The notes beneath the pieces were generated by a model. It had not been told where the DNA came from. It saw only the letters and a list, made by a program, of their open reading frames with translations, and searched no databases. Of a stretch of 64,000 nucleotides of DNA, positions 11,197-23,890 are shown in pieces; position 1 is the stretch's first letter; every line of letters starts with the position of its first letter. The translations under genes were made by a program, and so were the position numbers. The DNA lies in the NCBI GenBank assembly GCA_015680685.1, contig MNCI01026476.1, forward strand, positions 50,744 to 114,743, read 5' to 3'. Source of the DNA: Gnetum montanum (taxonomy: Eukaryota > Streptophyta > Gnetopsida > Gnetales > Gnetaceae).

Positions 11197-12266
11197 AAAT
11201 ATTATAGTTTATATTATATATAAAATATATAAATATTATATATATTGGCAGCAATGTCGGCTCAGCAGCAGTGGCCAGAGAAAGTGCAATGACGATCGGG
11301 AATGGAGGCAACAACATGTGGCATGGATGAGGTGGATCAGGCAACATCAGCACAATATGATAGCGGCAATGAACATGAAGTGACTGTTGCATTGGTCATA
11401 CAAGAAAGGATTTTTTTTAGAGGCAAGGAATAGCGAACACGACGATGGAAATGGTAATGATTGTGGTAGGACATAGCAAGGGTTTCATTGTTTTAGCTTA
11501 ACAGTGGCTACTATAGTAGGTGCCAAGGGTTTTACTGTTCACAGAAGAGCGGTAGGTGCAGGACGTAGCAAGGTCATAAAAATGTACAGCCACAATTCCC
11601 TATACCTATCACGGGTTTTGTTCCTATTTACCACTAGAGTTTTATGATAATTAAAATATCAAAGATACAAACTTGGTATTTCCATGAATTTAGATAGATA
11701 TCCATCTCTTATTATAATGTTTATTTTTAAACCATCAAAGGGTATAAATAATGCACTTCACGGAACATAGATTATTCATTTTTTAGCAAAGAAAATAGGA
11801 AAAGGAGTTGATACCAATGAATTCTACATCCAATTGGAATTAATTATTCTTGTGGTTATTGTTGAAGATTTGTTGAGCCTTGTGGCAATTCTTGTAATTC
11901 ATCATTGAATGATCAAAATTGTTGCACTATAGACAACAAAGTAGAATTGCAATTTAGGCAAGTCTCCCTTGTGATTTTCAATTATTATTTGTAATTTTAA
12001 TTTGATTTAATTATTAATTTTTATTTTTGAACTTAATGTTAAAAGTTAGGGTGAAAATTTATGATTATACTTATAAGTGACAGGCATAACTGTGGAATTT
12101 AATTGGATTCAATTCTAATTATTTATTGTATTGATTATTTCTTTGACTTTTGAACTATTTCTCCATGGATATGACTTGCAAGTCAGTCATAGACAATGTG
12201 ACTTCTTTACAATGAAAGAAAAAAAAAATTAAAGGTATCTAGCACTGAATTTTTCCTAGCTCGTTA
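11197..12266 (+). mobile_element. Probable 5' LTR (right part) of an Athila-type element
   Basis: The sequence ends at CTCGTTA just before a tRNA-Asp primer site at 12270, so the preceding DNA should be the 5' LTR. A TATA box (TATAAATAATG, 11741-11751) is followed by about 520 bp of leader-like sequence containing poly-T/A runs. The left boundary is not visible. Some of the DNA between the gap and about 11600 may not belong to the LTR. I saw no palindrome cluster upstream of this TATA box, unlike the other LTRs in the window. Confidence 0.55.
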
Positions 12267-12269
12267 ATT

Positions 12270-12287
12270 TGGCATTGTTGCCAGGGA
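12270..12287 (+). other. tRNA-Asp primer binding site
   Basis: TGGCATTGTTGCCAGGGA differs at few positions from TGGCGCCGTTGCCGGGGA, the complement of plant tRNA-Asp 3' ends used by Athila-type elements. It marks the junction between the 5' LTR and the leader. Confidence 0.8.
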
Positions 12288-12415
12288 GGTCGGCAGAGTT
12301 AATCATCATCAAGGGTTTAGTAAGCTTTAATTTTTATTTTATTTATATATTTATCTATTCATGTATTTTATTTATGCATTTTTTTTATTTTTCTTTTATT
12401 TTTGTAATTTAAGAA

Positions 12416-14660
12416 ATGATTTTTTTAAAAAAATTCATGCTAGAGAAAAATAAAGAAAAATCCCAGGAATTAGCTCCTCTTATTGTACAACCAACTAAAA
12501 CTGTTAAACAAGTTGCAATTAAAGCTATGATAGTAGGAGCCATTAAATTAGTTTGTAAATTCTTAGGAATAGTAGCCCATGAATGTGCCAATGAAGAGTG
12601 TTCATGTTAAATGAAATTATCAAAACAACTAAGGAAACCTATATGAATTCAGCCATCTAGAAGCACTCTTAGCCTTTATAAATGTATGAAAGTTAATCAA
12701 AACCAAAACCAAGAACAACTAATATGATCAAGATCTGATTATTCTTCTCCTTAGGAGACACAAAATCCCAACAAGAAAATACAACCTAAATTTTCCATAA
12801 TTGTCAACCCTCTATTTGACATTCCAACATTAGCCATGAGTTCAACTATGAGGGTAGGATCTCAAAATATAAATACTACCTCAATATCAACCTATGCAAA
12901 CACAATAGGAGGTATTACCCAACCAATAACCACTTTGAATATACAAACTTCACCAATAGTAACCTCATTACCAAGTCCTATAGTAACCCCAATAATAGCT
13001 TCAACTTATACTATGGGATCATCCTCACATCATGTACCTCCTCCATTTTTCCTAGGTCCAATTTCTCTCTCTTTCAATAGTTTGAGTTCTAATGTTCAAA
13101 TTAATCAACCATACCCAAGACAAACCCTTGGAGAATTAATAAATTAAAGAACATCAATTATACCTTAGGGCCCATTGGTTTTCCCACAAGGAAGAAATGT
13201 AGAGGTTAAAAATATTCACCTATTACCTATTTTTAAGGGGACAAATGATGAAGATCTAATCACTCACATAAGAGAATTTGAAACAACATTAGCTATGTTA
13301 GCACCTCAAAGTGGAGATAGGACTAAAATGATTACTTTCAAATCAACCCTAAAAGACAAAGCTAATTTTTGGCTACAAACCCTTTGAACACAAATTAGTT
13401 CTTGGGATGAGTTTAAAAACACTTTCCTACAAAGATTTCTTTTTGATGATATGCTATACTCATTAAGAAAGCAATTAATGAGTTTTATGTAACATGAGGA
13501 TGAGGACTATGAAAGCACCTTTGATAGATTTAAAGGGTTATGTTTAAATAATTGAAACCATGGCTTCCCAACACATCAATTAATCAAAATATTTGTAGAA
13601 GGCTTACTACCTTATTGTAGCTAAAATATTGACTTTGCATGTGGGGGAAATATTTTAAATGTGACACTGGAGGATGGTTGGAAAATTATAGATTCATTAG
13701 TAGACCAAAGTAAACAATGGTTGAAACCCAACATCATGAAAGGCATGACTCAAAAAATAGCATAATTAAATAGAAAAGTTGATGAGTTAACATGATTGAT
13801 TAAAAAACAAGCTCATGGAATTCAAAGTGAAGCATGCAACATTTGTGGTAGTCCCCAACATGACCAAACAACTTTCCCAACCTTGTATTATTGTCAGGAG
13901 GAAATGCAAGAGTCGACTAAGGCTTTTCAAAAATTTAAGAGCCAACCAATAATGAACTTTCCTCAACAACCATTCTACCCACAACAATATCCTTGAAATA
14001 ATTTTAGGCCATTTAAGATTCCAACTAATGAACACTTGGATAAACTCACCCAAAGCCTCACTTCCTTTATAGAAGAAAGTAGACAATTTATGAGTGAAAC
14101 TAGGAGAAGATTTCAGGACTTAACTAGAAATGAATTACCATATCAACCTGAACCTAATCCTACATATCAAAGAAAAGGAAAAGATCAATTACATTCCATT
14201 ACTACAAGGAGTGGAAAAACAATTGCACCTAAACCCCAAAAGAAGGTGAGATTCCAAGAGTTAGAAACACAAGAGGAAACAGAACCATAAGTAGTTAATG
14301 AAAATGATCAACCAACTAGGGAAAAAGAACAACGATTACTCTCTAGAAAACAAATTTTACCTCCTTTTCCTAAATGATTACAAGAAAACTTCACAACCAA
14401 AGCCCATCTTGAAAAAATGTTTAGTGAATTATACTTACATATTCCTTTAGAATAAGTAGTAAAAGACACATTGCTTTATGCCAAATACTTAAGGGAATTA
14501 TGCACTAGGAGAAGAAAATAAAAAATTCCTAAACAAGTTTATTTAGTTGATAACCTTTCTCAACTTATACAAAAACATGATATTCATAAATACCAAGATC
14601 CTGGAGTTCCTACCATTCCAATCAAGAACCTGGAGTTCCTACCATTCCAGATACTTATTA
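12416..14660 (+). pseudogene. Athila-type gag and start of protease
   Basis: Broken frames together spell an Athila gag. The capsid-like part is at 13175-13387 (FKGTNDEDLITHIREFE, then KDKANFWLQTL). A zinc knuckle is at 13820-13880 (CNICGSPQHDQTT, with the last Cys replaced by Phe). The linker has TTRSGKTIAPKPQKKVRF (about 14207-14260), a phrase typical of Athila polyproteins. The part after it (PPFPK, IQKHDIHKYQDPGVPTIP) corresponds to the start of the protease region. Stops interrupt it at several points (for example TGA at 13386 and TAA at 14288). Homology ends near 14660, and no RT or integrase of this element follows, so it is a 5' fragment. Confidence 0.8.
14600..14649 (+). repeat. 29-bp-period tandem duplication at the gag-protease junction
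   Basis: A 21-bp phrase beginning CCTGGAGTTCCTACCATTCC occurs at 14600-14620 and 14629-14649. It sits just before the Athila homology is lost, so it may mark a repaired break. Confidence 0.85.
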
Positions 14661-15289
14661 CCATTGGATAGAATAGTTTTATATTTTTATTATACTTAGA
14701 GTTAGAGTTTACAATCATTTTCATCATATTCACACTTAGCATACTTGAAGCCAAACAACATCAATTTATCATGCAACTCACTACGAGTTAAACCATAAAC
14801 ATTGCACAGTGCTAACTCTCAATGGGAAGATAAGAATCATGAACTTACTCTCAACTCAATAGTATAATTACATTGTCCATCCACAACTTATGATCTGGTC
14901 TTGTATGAATACTTGTAACTTGTATAGTTGAGTGTTAGAATATCCAACCTATCATCACTAGGGAATTATCTAAGAAGCATAGTTTCACACCATGTCCTTA
15001 AAAAATTACAAACCCATATTAAAGGAATCACATTAACACTACACTAACAAATAAAATCAAGTCTTATTTACTATGCATTTAGCCTTTGTAAAATTATGAA
15101 TTATGATAATGTTCTTTCAAATTAAAGATGAATGATAAGTTGCATGCTTTAAGCGTAGATAATACTGGACTTATAATGCTAATTACCTATGACACACTTG
15201 CAAATCTATTTAGTTGCTTCTAGTATTTGGAATATTGGGAAAACCTAAATGATTTAAATCATTCTCATCATGATAGCATCATTCTAACT
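14661..15289. other. No gene recognised
   Basis: AT-rich DNA between the Athila fragment and the LINE tail. I see no coding frame, LTR end or primer site. Confidence 0.4.
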
Positions 15290-15560
15290 ACATGGGCTTG
15301 GCTATATAAATTCATTTTTGCAATTCACTTCTATTAAGAGCCAAATAAGCATAAATACCTAAATCTTGGATGTTTTTCTTTATGTTTGCAAACCATGAGT
15401 GTTTAGGTCTATCTCTTTTTATTTTCCCTTAACTTTTGTAAAGAAACATCTTATAACAAGTTTATTCTCTAATCTTTTTAGCACATAACTAAACCATCCT
15501 AACCATTGGAGATGAAGGATCTGAAACATGCATATCTATCAAAGCCTACATTGGAAATTT
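15290..15560 (-). pseudogene. LINE (non-LTR retrotransposon) ORF2 C-terminal end
   Basis: On the minus strand, with one frameshift, the translation gives LQWLGWFSYVLKRLENK, then RDRPKHSWFANIKKNIQDLG, then ALNRSELQK-IYIAKPM and a stop. This order matches the C-terminal end of plant RTE-like LINE reverse transcriptases (a WFGHV-like block, an RGRPKxTW block, a DRxxWRxxIxxADP block). Only the last part of the protein is present. The preceding RT domain was not found to the right. Its orientation is opposite to the LINE at 33350. Confidence 0.6.
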
Positions 15561-17359
15561 GTTCACAAGAAATCTACAAAGAATAACAAATAGAAATTAC
15601 ATATACTGAAACAAATTTGCAAGATATGATAAATTTCTTATTACATAGGATAAATAATAAACATAATGAGATGTTAACCATAATTCAAGAATACATAAAT
15701 ACCATAGCCTAAAATATACTAATATCAACATGTTTTCAAGATATCAAGATTTCACAAGAAAAAGAATGAGAAAAAAATTAAAAATTATGAAGATATTTTA
15801 CTTAATTATATAAGATAAATTTAAATTTTTTTCTCTAAATGATAATTTAGTATTGAAATAGTAGGTTGACAACAAATTCATTACATTGGAATGATACCAT
15901 GAGAATCTTCTATAGTAAAGATATAAAAGCAATGCTACATTTTACAAGAACCAAGATTATGGAAGAAAAATAAAATTATAATGTTGTAAATAGTGTGAAT
16001 ATGTTCATCTCTTTTACATGCTCCTTGGTATAGTTTTTCTCTTTATTTATCTTTGTTTTCACATAGTGGTAGAAGCTGAAGTCATGAGATAGAAGGTAGA
16101 AGTCATAGGAGGTAGTAGAAGTCTTTAATATTCTTGTTTGGATTCTTTATATTTAGAAGTTACAAGTTGTGATGTTAGTTTGTGTATCAAGACATAGGAA
16201 AGAGAGTAATATTAGAGTAGATGNAGTTTGTGTATCAAGACATAGGAAAGAGAGTAATATTAGAGTAGATGAATGGAAATTAATGAGCTTTCATGTTAAG
16301 AAATGTTATTTTGGCAACGTTTTCCCATTTGAAAAAGTAGAACTAGAGGGATACCCTCCTTATTAAATGTTATTATAATTGGAATATTTAAAGCCATAGA
16401 AGAGTTCTCTTTCTCTTCATTGTGTTATGCATGTTTCAATTACTTTGTGCTATAAGTTATTTGAGGTTTCAACCTCTTTGCCTTTCAACATTCTCTTAAT
16501 CATGCTTCTTTCACAAGTTAAACCTCTCAATGATTCTTACATCCAATTTCTCTCAAGAAATTCTCATAATTGATGCTCATAGTCATCTTTCAAGTTCTCT
16601 TAAAGATCCTCTCATGAATTAAATAATTCCTCTTACATGAAACTCTTAATTTAATTTCATGCACTTTCTTTCATGTTTGCATGTTTCATTTATGTTTTAA
16701 TCTCATGTTCATTACTTTTGAATGGTTGCACTTAGGCTCAACCTTAGGTCTTTGACTCAAATAATGATCTTTCAATTACTCTAAATGATAATCTCCTTAT
16801 TTGGGATCTTTCCCTATCAAATGATATTGAAAATAGATTGAAGAAATTCAAATTCTTGTCTTACTTGATGAATTCAAAGTTAACATACCAACATAATATG
16901 GTATTACGCTTTTCAAAGTGGAGATGATGCCCTCAAAAGTTGAATTTTTTTGTTAATGTATAGCCTACACTCATAATGTTTCTAAATCTTCATTGGACAA
17001 GTATTCCAAAAAAGAAATGATGGAAACCCATGATAAAGGATGGCTTCATGATGAAGTTTTATGACTTAATTAATGGAATATTGAAAGAGTGCATTTTTTA
17101 ATCTAATATTAAGTAAATTCAAAAATTGGTAAATCAAATAATATTTTAAATACTTTAGAAAAATGTAGAAGGAAAAAATATATATACTTGAATAGTATTA
17201 GGAAAGCCTTAATTCAAAGATAAATTATTCATCTACTACTATGCCTCATCACTTACAATGCATAACTAGTAGAGCATGAATAAAATCCCATCATCTAAAA
17301 GTTGAAATAAGTAGACTCAAAATTCATTATGAAGAATAAATATAGTAATTGTGCAATAT
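15561..17359. other. No gene recognised; contains a duplicated 47-bp segment around an N
   Basis: AT-rich. The segment 16177-16223 is repeated exactly at 16225-16271 with a single N between, best explained as an unresolved contig overlap. The stretch 16440-16740 is pyrimidine-rich and may be an old LTR leader, but has no pairing copy. Nothing else can be supported. Confidence 0.4.
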
Positions 17360-19380
17360 GAACCCCTCATCACTACTCGAAGTATGTTGGACATAACTAA
17401 GGCTATTAGAATTCTAACAAGGCATCAAAAAGATAGTAGGATCAAGAGATTAGATATGAACAACATCCCATGATTTAAAGGAGGATACAACGATGATCCT
17501 CAGGATCACTTACAAGCATTCCATGATGTGTGTGCCTTACAAAATATAGAGAACGAATGGCAAAAACTTAAGTTGTTTCCATATATCATGACTGACACGT
17601 CCAACTATGCTTTAGGAGCTATACTTACATAGTTAGATGACCATAAGCATCCTTATTACATCCACTAGGCAAGTAGAAGTATCACTGGTGCACAACTTAA
17701 CTACACTACCACAGAGAAAGAACTAATGATTGTAGTGTTTGCACTAGAAAGTTTAGATGGGATATAAAGTATATATACATACAGATCATAGTGTAATCTG
17801 ATTCCTCATGAATAAGCCAATGGTAAGCCATCATATCATACAATGGCTTGTAATCTTACAAGAGTTTGATTTAATAATGATCGATCGCAAAGGCATCAAG
17901 AACGTAGTTGCTAATCATTTATCTTGGTTGCAATGGGACAACAAAGAGGATGAATATCCAATTTCTGATTATTTCCCAGATGAATTCCTCTTTGCTAGTG
18001 TAGTGAATAATCAATCACCCATGGAGACAAATTGGTACAGTAGCGTTCTTACCTATCTCTCACCCAACAAACACCACAAGAGTTAAACCTTAAGAAGAAA
18101 CAATAGTTTCTTCACCAAGCCAAGTACTTTATGGAGATCAATGGGCAACTTTACAAAGTGTGTCCTGATGGCTTAGTTCGATGGTGTGTTCCTGATATAG
18201 ATTAATTACGAGTTCTCCAAGATGCTCATGAGGGTCCTTGTGGGGGTCATTACACTAGGAGACAAACAACCATCAAGATCCTACTTGTAGGATATTATTG
18301 GCCTACATTATTTTGGGATGTCCATCATTTCATCCAATCTTGTGAGTGCTATCAATGTGATGGGGGAATGACTACTAGAATGGAGGATCCACAACAATGG
18401 ATTCAACCATTAGAACCCTTCGACATTTTGAGAATTGATTTTATGGGGCTGATTACACTGATGTCCAATGGAAAATCTTATATTATTTTTGTTTTTGATT
18501 ACCTAACAAAATGGGCCAAAGTAGCTACTATTAAAGATTGTACATCATCTACAGTTACATGATTTGTTCAACAATAAATCATAAATAGGTTTGGTATGCC
18601 ACATGCACTTATTTCAGACAATGGTACACACTTCATAGGTGCAAATTTTTAGAAATTAATGCAACATTTAGGGGTTGAGCATAAATTAACTACACCATAC
18701 CACCCCCAAGTGAAAGGTCAAGTAGAAGTCACCAACAGGGAGATTACAAAGATATTGATAAGAACCATTAGCAAGTTTAGGCGAGACTGGAGCACTAAAC
18801 TAAACAATGCTCTTTGGGCATACTGCTCCACATGGAAACTCCCTATAGGTTACTCTCCCTATGAGTTAGTGTACAGTAAATTACCAATGCTTCCCATTCA
18901 AACTGAGCTTCGTACACTATTCACGGCATGTGACCTCAACCTTGACCTTGATCTAGCATAGAAACAATGGTTAGTAACCCTTAACTTGCTAGATGAAAAT
19001 TGATTAGCTACTCTGTCATCTAACGAATTGCACAAGACCTTCAATAAACAATGTCATGACCTAAGAATTATGAAATTTAAATATTGGCTAGGAGATAAGG
19101 TTTTCTATTGGAATCCCATACATGTGCTACAATGTACTAAATTTCAAACACTATGGGAAGGACCTTATATTATTTATGAAACTTTTCCTTCAAGGGCCAT
19201 GACAATATACAAAACTGAGAGCCTAGATAAGAAACTTTTGGTCAACGTGCAAAAAACCAAACCTTTCCAAGAGCTTAGGAAAGCTAGTACACATGCTACC
19301 TCTCTTGATGAACAACCCCGCTCACTATTTAGGATCTCCTCCTTCCAACTTATTTATGGGGAGGATGGCCACCTATGCTA
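17360..19380 (+). pseudogene. Athila-like gag-pol relic with internal deletion (gag fused to RNase H, then integrase)
   Basis: The first 220 bp match gag of the intact-ended element at 37050-37280 (RILTRHQKDSRIKRLDMNN, then ENEWQKLKLFP). At about 17580 the sequence jumps to the RNase H region (MTDTSNYALGAILT, QLNYTTTEKELMIVVFALE), equivalent to 40605 there. About 3.3 kb of gag, protease and RT is missing. Integrase follows: the HHCC region (about 18225-18360, CQCD-like), the core with RIDFMG (first Asp), ISDNGTHF (second Asp) and QVEVTNREI (Glu) at 18420-18770, then the C-terminal region with LWEGPYIIYE to 19380. Several stops interrupt it. The element's 5' LTR and leader are not present. Confidence 0.85.
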
Positions 19381-21278
19381 ACCATTCTAGGCCCTCAGTT
19401 CTTTTTGAATTTTTATTTTACATATTTTTTTTTTTACACATTCTTTCAGCTTTTCTTATTTTTGTTTTACACCATCGTTCATGTTTTTACTGTTTCTTTA
19501 TTTTCTTGATTTACTTTTATTTTTCATCTAGTAAGTGCTCATGATGGTGGATTGAATTATATCATATTGATTGCTAATGTTTTATTTTTACCTTTGAATT
19601 ATGATGCTGATATTAAGGTATGGTTCTTTTGGTAAAACAAGCAATGAGTCCACCTCATCCACTCATTCATACAACTCTATGATCTGCTTTGGCTTGGAAT
19701 TGTATAGTCCCCTTTTTCTAAGTAAACTTGTTAATGAATTGGTGGCTGGGTATTTTTCAAGTCAAGAAAAGACTCAAAGGATGAAAAGGATGTGACTTCA
19801 AGCAGATTTGATGCATTGGTGTTAGCCATTCTCTTGGGTGCTTGGATGCTTTTTCTTGGGTTTTCGACCATTCTGACATTGTTCAAAAATCAGGAAGCTA
19901 AGTGAATAAAAATAAGTCTTTGCATGGTGTGGTTTTCATAGAAAAAAATAAAAAAAAATAAAAATAAAAAAATGTGAGAATTCAAAGCACACCCCTTAGA
20001 CGTAATAAAGAAATATGGGGTACAAGCACTGGCTATGAAACTGGAAAGACATGTTACCCATGCCTGAAGGTTTCCTCTATCTAAGGCCCTTTCTCACTTC
20101 CTGCTTCTCCATCTCACTCTCCTTGAAATGGTGGTGACTCTTTGTGGAAACATTCTTGTTGCTTCAAGTGGATGGATTGGTCAAGTGTGTTGATGTGAGG
20201 TCACTAGATGTGGTTTGTTTGAGTCTAGATTTGGGATGAATTCTACTCAGTCACATTAACCATGAAATACACAAGGGGCTTTACACAACCTTGTTCTTAG
20301 GATTCCATTCCATTCTCTCCTCTCCATATTTTTTCCCATTTTCCACCTCATTGTTGGTTTTATCATTAGTCCATTCTGGGTTGATGCATTATTTTTCTTT
20401 GGTGAATTCTTGTGGGTAAGTTTTTAACTCTTGCTTCCAAATGACATTCCTAGAGCCTACAGACTCTTTGGTTTGTGGGTTTGTTAGGGCATAAAGGGCA
20501 TGAGCCTACTTTGGGAAGGACCCACTAGCATTCCTTTTTGGTGCAATTGTTAAGTTATTTTCCTTAAACATTTCCTGCAATCAATCATCTCTTGTTTCAT
20601 CCCCATCCATAACAACCATTTTATTGGCATTGTTGTTATTATTTTTTTCCATCTTTCTTGTTCCTCATATTTTTCCATCTTAGTCGTGGGGGTCCTAGGA
20701 CAAATTTTTCAATTTTCTTAATTTTACTATTTTCCTAACCCCTACACCTTGGGTAGTCACCTATGATAAATCTCTAAACTAGTTTCTGCCATAACCACAA
20801 CTCAGCCAATGCACTTCATATCGAGGCAAGGTATCAACTGCATTGTGGTTTATCTATCCTTGCCCATTGGTGACTATGTTGTGTGTGCAGATGGTGATCA
20901 TACAAACAATGGACTAGGCTTGAAGGAAGCACTCAGGATGAACCAAAACTAGAGCATTTACAAAAGGAGCAAGTTTGGTGGCATGGCTATGGATAAACAA
21001 CAAAAGGCACAATCTTAGCATTGGCTGCAACATGCTTCATTTTCTTTCTCTCTCTTTCTCTACAAGCTACCAAATAAAGGCTTGGATGTCATTTATGTAC
21101 GAGTGTTCACCACAATGGTCATGAACACTAATGTTGTAATATTCTTATTAATCTATCACTAGGCACATTGATTCTGTCATCCCATTCCATCGTCAGTTGT
21201 TAATTAGTCAATAATTCCATACGTTCCCAATATTTTGTAAGGAACTTGAGGATGAGTTTTCATTCATTCGTGGGGCTA
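19381..21278 (+). other. 3' UTR of the plus-strand Athila-like relic
   Basis: It is closely similar to 42416-44308 of the complete element, and non-coding. Shared phrases include AGTGCTCATGATGGTGG, GGAAAGACATGTTACCCATG and AGCCTACTTTGGG. It ends with the conserved block ATGAGTTTTCATTCATTCG and a short purine tract (TGGGGCTA, 21271-21278) before the LTR. Length and order of blocks are conserved between the two copies although no protein is encoded. Confidence 0.8.
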
Positions 21279-22187
21279 TGATGAGAGCGGTTACTTTAGT
21301 AGTTTATTCTAATTATTAGAGAATTAACTGTAGTGGTTTATTCTAATTATTAGAGTAGTTACTCTAGCAGTTTATTCTAATTATTAGAGTGGTTACTCTA
21401 ATTATTAGATTAGTTGCTCCCAAGCCTATAAATATAGTGCCCAGGTGCACAATTGGGAGGGAAGTCTTTTAGCAGTCAAGTAGCGAAACTCTTGTAGTTT
21501 GTTTAAAAGTTAGAGTATTTTCCAAGTGCCCACAATAGGAGTTCTAAGTGTGGATGGATCTTTATTCGAGCATTGTGTACCTGAGCACACCTTGTGTATG
21601 ACAATAAAGACGAGCTCTTCAATTCATCCTTGCAGCACTTGAGATCTGTTTTCTTACGCATTTCTTTTATTTTATTTTCTTATGCATTTATTTTATTTTA
21701 TGCACTTTACATTTATATTATTAGCATAGCAATTCATTTTGATCAATTAAGCAAATTGTTAAATTACACAAGCACGACCGCTTCGAATGTGCATGTAATG
21801 CTTGGTAACCCAATAACGATTAGCATTTGGTAATCCCAGTAGTGTTGCACTGGTTCAGGATGTGTATGGAAAGTGGGAATAGATGCTGGTGTTAGGATTA
21901 GTTAGAACTTAGTTAATGAATAGTTAAGTTAAATTAGTCACTTAGTTACCTCTCTCCTTCCCTACTAGCGCAGGACACAAAAACATAAAAGCTATAAAAA
22001 TCATATGCCTCAAGCTTACTTAACCATACAATCATGACATACAGGTAAGCTTTGGAAGACAATAATAAACCAACCCATCCTTGTTCCACAAGGGCACATA
22101 AGCACTTAGTCCTTCTAATTCAACCGGATCATGCGTGAAATGCTCGTATTTGTATGGTTGAGCATAGGGGTACCTCGCCGCTCATCA
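21279..22187 (+). mobile_element. 3' LTR of the plus-strand Athila-like relic
   Basis: It starts TGATGAGAGCGG after the polypurine tract and ends CTCGCCGCTCATCA. A TATA box lies at 21427-21434. Between the LTR start and the TATA box are four copies of CTAATTATTAGA, an AT-only palindrome-like motif. Downstream are the conserved leader (TCTTTATTCGAGCATTGTGT), polyadenylation-like AATAAAG and the U5 phrase GGTAACCCAATAACGATTAG. The next 5 bp are GTGGG (22188-22192). Its matching duplication cannot be found because the 5' end of the element is gone. It interrupts the copia integrase on the minus strand. Confidence 0.9.
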
Positions 22188-23890
22188 GTGGGTTATACAA
22201 CTTATAAGCATTGACACCATGTCCATAGCCAAGAAAAATACATTTGATAAACTTAGAGTCTAATTTTGACCTATTATATTTTGGAACATGTACATAGGCT
22301 TCACAACCAAAAATATTTAAATAGTTTAAATTAATGGACCTACCACTCCAAACTTCCTTTGGAATTTTTCCATCAAGATTTGATGAAGGAGATCTATTGA
22401 TAAGATAACATGCAGTCATTATTTCTTCACCCTAGAAATTCTTGTCAAGATTAGATTCACTAAGCATACATCTGGCACATTCTATCAATGTTTAAGTGAA
22501 GCGCTCTACTACTCCATTTTGTTTAGAAATCCCTAGAATAGTCTTTTGCCTTTGAATGCCTTTTTCTTTACAAAAAAAACATTAAATTCATTTGAGCAAA
22601 ACTCACCACCATTGTTAGTCCTTAGAATTTTGATTTTCTTTTTTGAATAATTCTCAATAAGGGCTTTGAATTCTATGAATTTTCCAAATACTTCAAACTT
22701 ATGTTTTAATAAATAAATCCATCTCTTTCTAGAATAATAATCAATAAAAGAAACATAATCCATAACAACCTCCAAGAGAAGTTGTTTTAATATATTTAAA
22801 TAGTTCACATAAATCACTATGTATTAGTTATAATATCTAAAGATATTTAGCATTACTTCATTGAAAACTATGATGCCTCTATTTTCCATGTAGACAATGA
22901 TGACAGAAATCCAAGGAATCTTTTGAAAACTTAAATTTACCTTGCTTGTAAAGCTTCTTAAGTTCTTTTTTACCAAGATGTCCCATTCTTTTATCCCAAA
23001 AATCAATACTTGAGTTTAATCAATAACTGTAAATGCACTTAATTTTGGCTTTAATGTCTTAGCTTCTAGTTTATACAACTTACCTATTTTTTAATTCTAG
23101 AAACCAAAAGAGATGAACCATGCAATATTGAACATTTTCCATCTCCAAAGATAACAATTAGTCTTGCATCATCCAATTCACTTATAGATAAGATTTTTAG
23201 TAAGTGTTGGAACATGACATACATTGGAAATTAATTTAACTACTTCATTTGTAAACTAAACCTTTACCTTTCCATAACCTATAACTTTGCATAAACCATC
23301 ATTACCCAATCTTACCATTCTAAGATCAGATGATGTATACTCATTGAACTAATCAACATGTGGAGTATAGTAATAAGATGCACCCTAGTCCACATACCAT
23401 GAATACGTATTAGCATTATCAAAAGATGAAACAACATACAAATCTCCCTCTCAGGTAGGAGGTGCTTGATCACTTTTTGATATATTACTCCCTTTGCTCC
23501 TTTTTGGAGAGGCTTTACAATATTTCTTTACATGGCCAACTTTACCACAATTTCAACATTTAGATGGTCTCTTTGCAAATTTTTTAGGCTCATTCTTAAA
23601 TTAAGGTCTCTTAACAAAATTTGGCTTTACAACATTTTTAATATATAATACATCATTTTGAGAAGTAGAATTTTTCCTTCTTTCTTCCATAGAAAATAAC
23701 TGATTAACAATATTATCAAAAATAAAGTTGGTAGATGTATTACTTACATCCATCACAAATGTCTCCAATGAATCTAGAACTGTGCTAAGAAGTGTGATGC
23801 ACTAATCTTCCACATTCATTTTCAACCCCATAGATTGCAATTGACAAACCAGTGTATTCAAGATATTCAGGTGCTTTGTAATGGTAATAT
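22188..23890 (-). pseudogene. Ty1/copia gag-integrase relic
   Basis: Read on the minus strand, from high to low coordinates: the end of gag (ITKHLNILNTLVCQLQSMG, 23802-23890), a zinc knuckle (CGKVGHVKKYC, about 23520-23550), the protease region (WYVD-GASYY, about 23380), the GAG-pre-integrase region (KKELKKLYKQGKF, about 22940), and the integrase core with SFIDYYSRKRWIYLLKHK (22740), LRTNNGGEFCSNEF (22590) and HTVAYLINRSP-like ACYLINRSPSSNL. It then ends in FGCEAYVHVPKYNR and LGYGHGVNAYKLYNP at 22188, where an LTR has inserted. RT and RNase H of this element are not in the window. Multiple stops are present. Confidence 0.9.

Noticed and set aside
10256-11392. 378-codon minus-strand open frame
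   Set aside because: Most of it is translation of the N gap. Only the last 60 residues before the gap have any support.
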